Shown: piece by piece, positions 7,918 to 10,136 of the stretch
Layout: each line of letters starts with the position of its first letter
Numbering within the stretch: position 1 is the stretch's first letter
Origin: Entophlyctis helioformis
Lineage: Eukaryota > Chytridiomycota > Chytridiomycetes > Chytridiales > Chytriomycetaceae
NCBI GenBank assembly: GCA_025526915.1
Contig: JAHLKH010000481.1
Location: 1-10,136, forward strand
Reading direction: 5' to 3'
DNA: 10,136 nt
Notes under the pieces: model-generated
Told to the model about the DNA's origin: nothing
Databases searched by the model: none
The model's input: only the letters and a program-made list of their open reading frames with translations
Program-made: the position numbers and the translations under genes

Positions 7918-9456
7918 GGTCGACTTGGCGTACCAGTCGGACTCCTCGGGTTGCTTTGTCGGCAAGTTCAGGTGAGGGTTCTTGCGGGCCTCTCCATTGG
8001 CCTTGACGCGCATTGCGTCCCACTTCGCTGGGCATTCGTCACGACGGTGGAACGGGAGTAGACAGTTGTCGCAGTAGCCTGCTATGAACTTGCGGGGTCT
8101 CACGTTGGTGTTGGTGCTGGTGTTGGTGTTGGTGTTGGTGTTGGTGCTGGCATTTTGCCTGGACTTGGGAGAGCGTGAGCGGGAGCGCGACCTCTTCTGA
8201 CCGCCGCTGTCCGGCTGCCTGGCTGGGCCGCGGCCGCGCGTGTGTGGGAGGTCCCCGACGCAGAACGCGACGGCCTCTGACACCTCGTCCCACCACGTCT
8301 CCTTGGTGACCCCGGACTTGCGGTTCTGCTTGAGCGCCAGCGAGATGAGGGTATCGTTGGTCGAATTGGGTACAAGCTGGTAGCAACGTTGAAAGGCGTC
8401 CGTGATGTCGCTGAATGGAAACTCCGGCGTCTGGAGGTGGATGCATGCCTCGACCAAGGATGACAGGGCCGAGTGGGTCTCTTCGAGGTTCAGCTGGTCG
8501 TCTACGTTGACGCTCCTGATCGCGTCCCGCAATTCCTTGGCTGCGAGTTGTACCGGGGCAAAGACGTCCGTGAGCTCTGCGATGAATGCCTCAAGGTCCG
8601 ATTCGACGAGGGTCTTCTTGGCCGGCGCGAGGGTCGCCACGCGGGCCCGGAACTTCCGCCTGGCCTCTATGCTGAGCACTGTGCCTTGGAGTCGCCTGAT
8701 TACCTTGGCCATGTCGACATCCTCAAGGTCCAGGCAGAAGGTGCGGATCGCGTCGATGGTGTTTACAAGCCGCACTGCGAGAGGGGTCCCAGTCGCGGCC
8801 AGTCCAAACTTGTTTGCGAGCAGTGTCCTGGACCTGTCCATGTCCGGGATCTTGCCGTTTGTCTTGGCGGTTGGCTCCGTTGGGGTCTCCTGGCTGTCCT
8901 TACGGCTGGTGGCCTTGCTGCCATGTCTCAGGTCGGCGATTGCGGCTGCTGTGACGATGCCCGCGATGGCCTTGCTGGTCGCGTCGATTGTGCCTCTGTC
9001 GGTGCCGGCTTCCATGCACCTCACCCTCATCTGGTTGAGCTCGGCGGTCCAGGTGGTCTGGTGGGCCTCAGCGTCCGTGAAGGGGGCCGCTGTGACGAAG
9101 GCCGTGGCTTTGACAAACTCCGCGAGACGCGCGATCTGGCGGCTTGACATCGCACTCTGCCCAACTCCGATGATGTAGTCGTTGGCTTTGTCGCGAGCAA
9201 TGCGGAGGGCCGATGGTCCCGACTCGTCCAGGTTGTCGAGTGGGCGCCAGGTCTCCAAGGTGTCCCTGCGCTGGCGTAGCGGCGTGGTAACGCTGCCTGG
9301 GTCCGACTCGTCCGATGACTCGCTCTGGTGCAGTGCCACGAGTGCCGCATTGGCTGCGCGCGCCGTGACTTTGGCGGCGCTGGCGTCCTGGACTACCTTC
9401 TTGGCCGCTTGTAACGGATGCCGCCGCAGTCCCGTGGTCACGTGACCTGCTGGCAT
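7915..9456 (-). CDS. gag: Gag polyprotein with CCHC zinc knuckle
   Basis: Structural protein that assembles the virus-like particle and packages the element RNA. From the first in-frame ATG (9456) it is 513 residues. The middle (about 70-400) is Leu/Ala-rich and mostly helical in character, as expected of a capsid. Near the C-terminus come an Arg-Ser run (RSRSRSRSPKSR), a Thr-Asn repeat (STNTNTNTNTSTNTN) and a classical nucleocapsid knuckle C462-X2-C465-X4-H470-X4-C475. The frame ends 38 residues later at a UGA in phase with Pol. Upstream it stays open to 9750 without an ATG; a GTG at 9534 is the only conspicuous alternative start nearby. The start is therefore uncertain: ATG 9456, a non-AUG start, or an upstream ATG at 9803 joined by a frameshift at an A7 run (9634-9640). 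Confidence 0.88.
   Translation of the reverse strand: MPAGHVTTGLRRHPLQAAKKVVQDASAAKVTARAANAALVALHQSESSDESDPGSVTTPLRQRRDTLETWRPLDNLDESGPSALRIARDKANDYIIGVGQSAMSSRQIARLAEFVKATAFVTAAPFTDAEAHQTTWTAELNQMRVRCMEAGTDRGTIDATSKAIAGIVTAAAIADLRHGSKATSRKDSQETPTEPTAKTNGKIPDMDRSRTLLANKFGLAATGTPLAVRLVNTIDAIRTFCLDLEDVDMAKVIRRLQGTVLSIEARRKFRARVATLAPAKKTLVESDLEAFIAELTDVFAPVQLAAKELRDAIRSVNVDDQLNLEETHSALSSLVEACIHLQTPEFPFSDITDAFQRCYQLVPNSTNDTLISLALKQNRKSGVTKETWWDEVSEAVAFCVGDLPHTRGRGPARQPDSGGQKRSRSRSRSPKSRQNASTNTNTNTNTSTNTNVRPRKFIAGYCDNCLLPFHRRDECPAKWDAMRVKANGEARKNPHLNLPTKQPEESDWYAKST
8104..8151. repeat. In-frame hexamer repeat in Gag
   Basis: Eight hexamers, six of GTTGGT, one GCTGGT and a final GCTGGC, run without interruption. 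On the coding strand they give alternating Thr/Ser and Asn residues between the Arg-Ser run and the zinc knuckle. The unit is a multiple of three, so length changes by slippage would keep the frame. Confidence 0.9.
9436..9447. repeat. Perfect 12-bp palindrome GGTCACGTGACC in the gag start region
   Basis: GGTCACGTGACC reads the same on both strands and lies 7 nt inside the first Gag ATG (9456-9454). Its halves also form the two ends of the CACGTG array in the LTR (10049-10078). In DNA it is a bHLH (Cbf1/Pho4-type) site; in RNA it is self-complementary. Confidence 0.8.
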
Positions 9457-9841
9457 TGATCTGGACGCGCCTCGCCCGGACTTGGCTTGGCCCTGTTGTT
9501 GTAGTTGTATCCAGCCGTAAGCCTGTATACTCACTGCCCTCTGCCACCAGACGGCCAGCCGCTCTCGACGAGGACAGTTACAACAACAACCAACGCCACC
9601 GACGCCGCCAGCCGCCGTTACCTGCGGCGTCGATTTTTTTGTGCGACTATGGGCCTGTCTCGCACGCCCACCCCTGGCGCCGGCCCTGCCGGCGCTGCGG
9701 CCGACGCCGACCCGGACGCCAACAGTGCCTTGTTTGTCTCGCCAGGCACCTCATTCGCCGACGAGCCGTCACACCTCCTGCATGGGTTTACGGGTAACTC
9801 TACCATCTGGGCTGATAGCCACACGCGTGATTCTGGGCTTG
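9457..9841 (-). other. Presumed leader of element A between LTR-like segment and Gag
   Basis: About 385 nt separate the LTR-like segment from the first Gag ATG. I find no convincing tRNA primer-binding site directly after 9842 (the sequence there begins CAAGCCCAG, not TGG). The stretch holds an A7 run (9634-9640), upstream minus-strand ATGs (for example at 9803), a plus-strand ORF of 65 codons (9649-9846) and a segment at 9527-9550 complementary to a repeat in the LTR-like segment. Confidence 0.4.
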
Positions 9842-9846
9842 TGTAG
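9649..9846 (+). CDS. Small plus-strand ORF of unknown status
   Basis: An ATG at 9649 opens 65 codons to a TAG at 9844-9846, antisense to the leader of element A. The product is Ala/Asp/Pro-rich, then more varied (SALFVSPGTSFADEPSH, then TIWADSHTRDSG), and its codons are GC-ending more often than those of the opposite strand. The upstream plus-strand sequence (CAACAACAACCAACGCC) resembles a fungal leader. I recognise no family. It could be chance in GC-rich DNA, or the first exon of a gene cut by the insertions. Confidence 0.15.
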   Translation: MGLSRTPTPGAGPAGAAADADPDANSALFVSPGTSFADEPSHLLHGFTGNSTIWADSHTRDSGLV

Positions 9847-9873
9847 CACTGGGCCTCCAGGCAGACTTGCCGG

Positions 9874-9997
9874 CTGGTTGCAGGGGCAGTGAGTATGCAC
9901 GCGAGGAAGGGCGGGCAGACGACTTCATTGAGACATAAGCACGGACCTGGTTGCAGGGGCAGTGAGTATGCACGCGAGGAAGGGCGGGCAGACGACT
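9874..9997. repeat. 51-bp direct duplication, period 73 bp
   Basis: The 51-bp block starting CTGGTTGCAGGGGCAG and ending GCGGGCAGACGACT occurs at 9874-9924 and 9947-9997 with no mismatch that I can see, separated by 22 bp of unrelated sequence. Perfect identity suggests a recent duplication. A third, diverged, inverted copy of its first 23 bp lies at 9527-9550. Confidence 0.9.
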
Positions 9998-10048
9998 GCA
10001 AGAACGGGGGCAACCAGAGCGGGGGACGCGGCCGGGCGATGTCTGTCC

Positions 10049-10078
10049 GGTCACGTGGGTCACGTGGATCACGTGACC
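10049..10078. promoter_or_regulatory. Triple CACGTG (E-box) array in LTR
   Basis: CACGTG occurs at 10052-10057, 10061-10066 and 10070-10075, spaced exactly 9 bp start to start, and the outermost bases make the ends inverted repeats (GGTCACGTG ... CACGTGACC). CACGTG is the core site of fungal bHLH regulators such as Cbf1 and Pho4. The array lies at the start of the LTR-like segment, where U3 enhancers sit, so it probably controls transcription of the retroelement. Which factor binds is inference. Confidence 0.6.
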
Positions 10079-10098
10079 GCGACCGAGCATCCGTTACA

Positions 10099-10106
10099 CT
10101 CCCCCC
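10099..10106 (-). other. Polypurine tract of an upstream element
   Basis: The minus strand reads GGGGGGAG directly before TGTAACGG. A polypurine tract precedes only the 3' LTR of an element, so the remaining 30 bp (10107-10136) would be the 3' internal end of a second retrotransposon in the same orientation. The tract is short, and chance in GC-rich DNA cannot be excluded. Confidence 0.5.
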
Positions 10107-10136
10107 AGCGTAGACAGCCACTCATAAGAAAAGAAG

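Larger units (their letters stand above)
2337..9841 (-). mobile_element. Ty3/gypsy LTR retrotransposon (element A), 5' LTR not identified
   Basis: In minus-strand order: leader, Gag with a CCHC knuckle, in-frame UGA, protease, RT, RNase H, integrase, polypurine tract, LTR. The order RT-RNaseH-integrase is diagnostic of Ty3/gypsy rather than Ty1/copia, where integrase precedes RT. No chromodomain is recognisable after the integrase tail. The 3' boundary in element orientation is a TG...CA LTR starting at 2546. The upstream boundary is uncertain: sequence from 9842 looks like an LTR that does not match the 3' LTR. Catalytic residues are conserved, so the copy is young or was recently active, but the integrase tail has two one-base deletions. 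Confidence 0.93.
9842..10098 (-). repeat. Second LTR-like segment (257 bp)
   Basis: On the minus strand a G-rich polypurine tract is followed by TGTAACGG, a typical fungal gypsy LTR start, and the segment can be closed at GCTACA, giving an imperfect terminal inverted repeat (TGTAAC/GCTACA) with TG...CA ends. It contains a triple CACGTG cluster about 20-50 nt from its start and a 51-bp direct duplication, both suited to a U3 region. Its start differs from that of element A's 3' LTR (TGTCAACGG), and I found no longer similarity. It is therefore either the 3' LTR of another element lying beyond the window or a divergent/chimeric 5' LTR of element A. The end at 9842 is the weaker boundary. Confidence 0.5.

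Noticed and set aside
7115..7975. 286-codon plus-strand ORF across the Pol N-terminus and linker
   Set aside because: Shadow of the Ser/Ala-rich Pol spacer in GC-rich DNA; no domain, no leader or promoter.
9535..9549. TGGTGGCAGAGGGC on the minus strand as a tRNA primer-binding site
   Set aside because: Starts with TGG as expected, but no LTR end (CA) abuts it and I cannot match it to a known tRNA 3' end with confidence; a search against the host tRNA set would decide.
9798..9813. tRNA D-arm-like sequence on the minus strand (AGCCCAGATGGTAGAG)
   Set aside because: It resembles a tRNA A-box region, but no matching acceptor stem, anticodon arm or GGTTCGA-type T arm follows within tRNA distance.
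1..10136. CRISPR arrays, rRNA, prokaryotic operons
   Set aside because: No regularly spaced repeat-spacer structure, no rRNA-like sequence, and gene structure and signals are eukaryotic.

Overview
The window carries most of a Ty3/gypsy LTR retrotransposon (Metaviridae-type, called element A here), lying entirely on the minus strand, next to what looks like a GC-rich fungal intergenic region. TATA boxes with pyrimidine/CAAC-rich leaders, a possible short GT-AG intron and GC-rich codon use suggest a filamentous or yeast-like fungus. A basidiomycete is my best guess, but no gene in the window fixes the taxon.

Layout, low to high coordinate. Positions 1-68 hold the possible start of a minus-strand host gene running off the window; its candidate TATA box is at 316-324. 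From about 325 to 1837 I see no convincing gene, only simple repeats (GAGACGA-type, a 10-bp ACTGGAGGAG triplet, CCCCTCCG). A TATA-like TTAAAA at 1838-1843 and a C-rich leader suggest a plus-strand gene starting near 1989-2036. That gene is unresolved and runs into the 3' LTR of element A, which ends at 2546. Next, in element orientation read backwards, come the polypurine tract (2547-2558), Pol (integrase, RNase H, RT, protease; 2583-7671), an 81-codon open linker, and Gag (7915-9456).

Gag and Pol are in the same reading frame and are separated by only one stop, a UGA at 7915-7917. It is followed directly by CGG and then, 6 nt after the stop, by a long two-tier stem-loop. This is the layout of a type II programmed stop-codon readthrough site, so Gag-Pol is probably made by UGA suppression rather than frameshifting. 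This is the most interesting signal in the window.

All recognisable protease, RT, RNase H and integrase catalytic residues are present. The integrase C-terminal tail, however, is broken by two one-base deletions, both at G runs, so as sequenced this copy is probably defective (or contains homopolymer base-calling errors).

At the right end a second polypurine tract and an LTR-like 257-bp segment (9842-10098) point to another element in the same orientation, or to a chimeric 5' LTR: its start does not match the 3' LTR of element A. This segment contains a triple CACGTG array and a 51-bp direct duplication, typical of a U3 control region. The true 5' LTR and primer-binding site of element A were not found.
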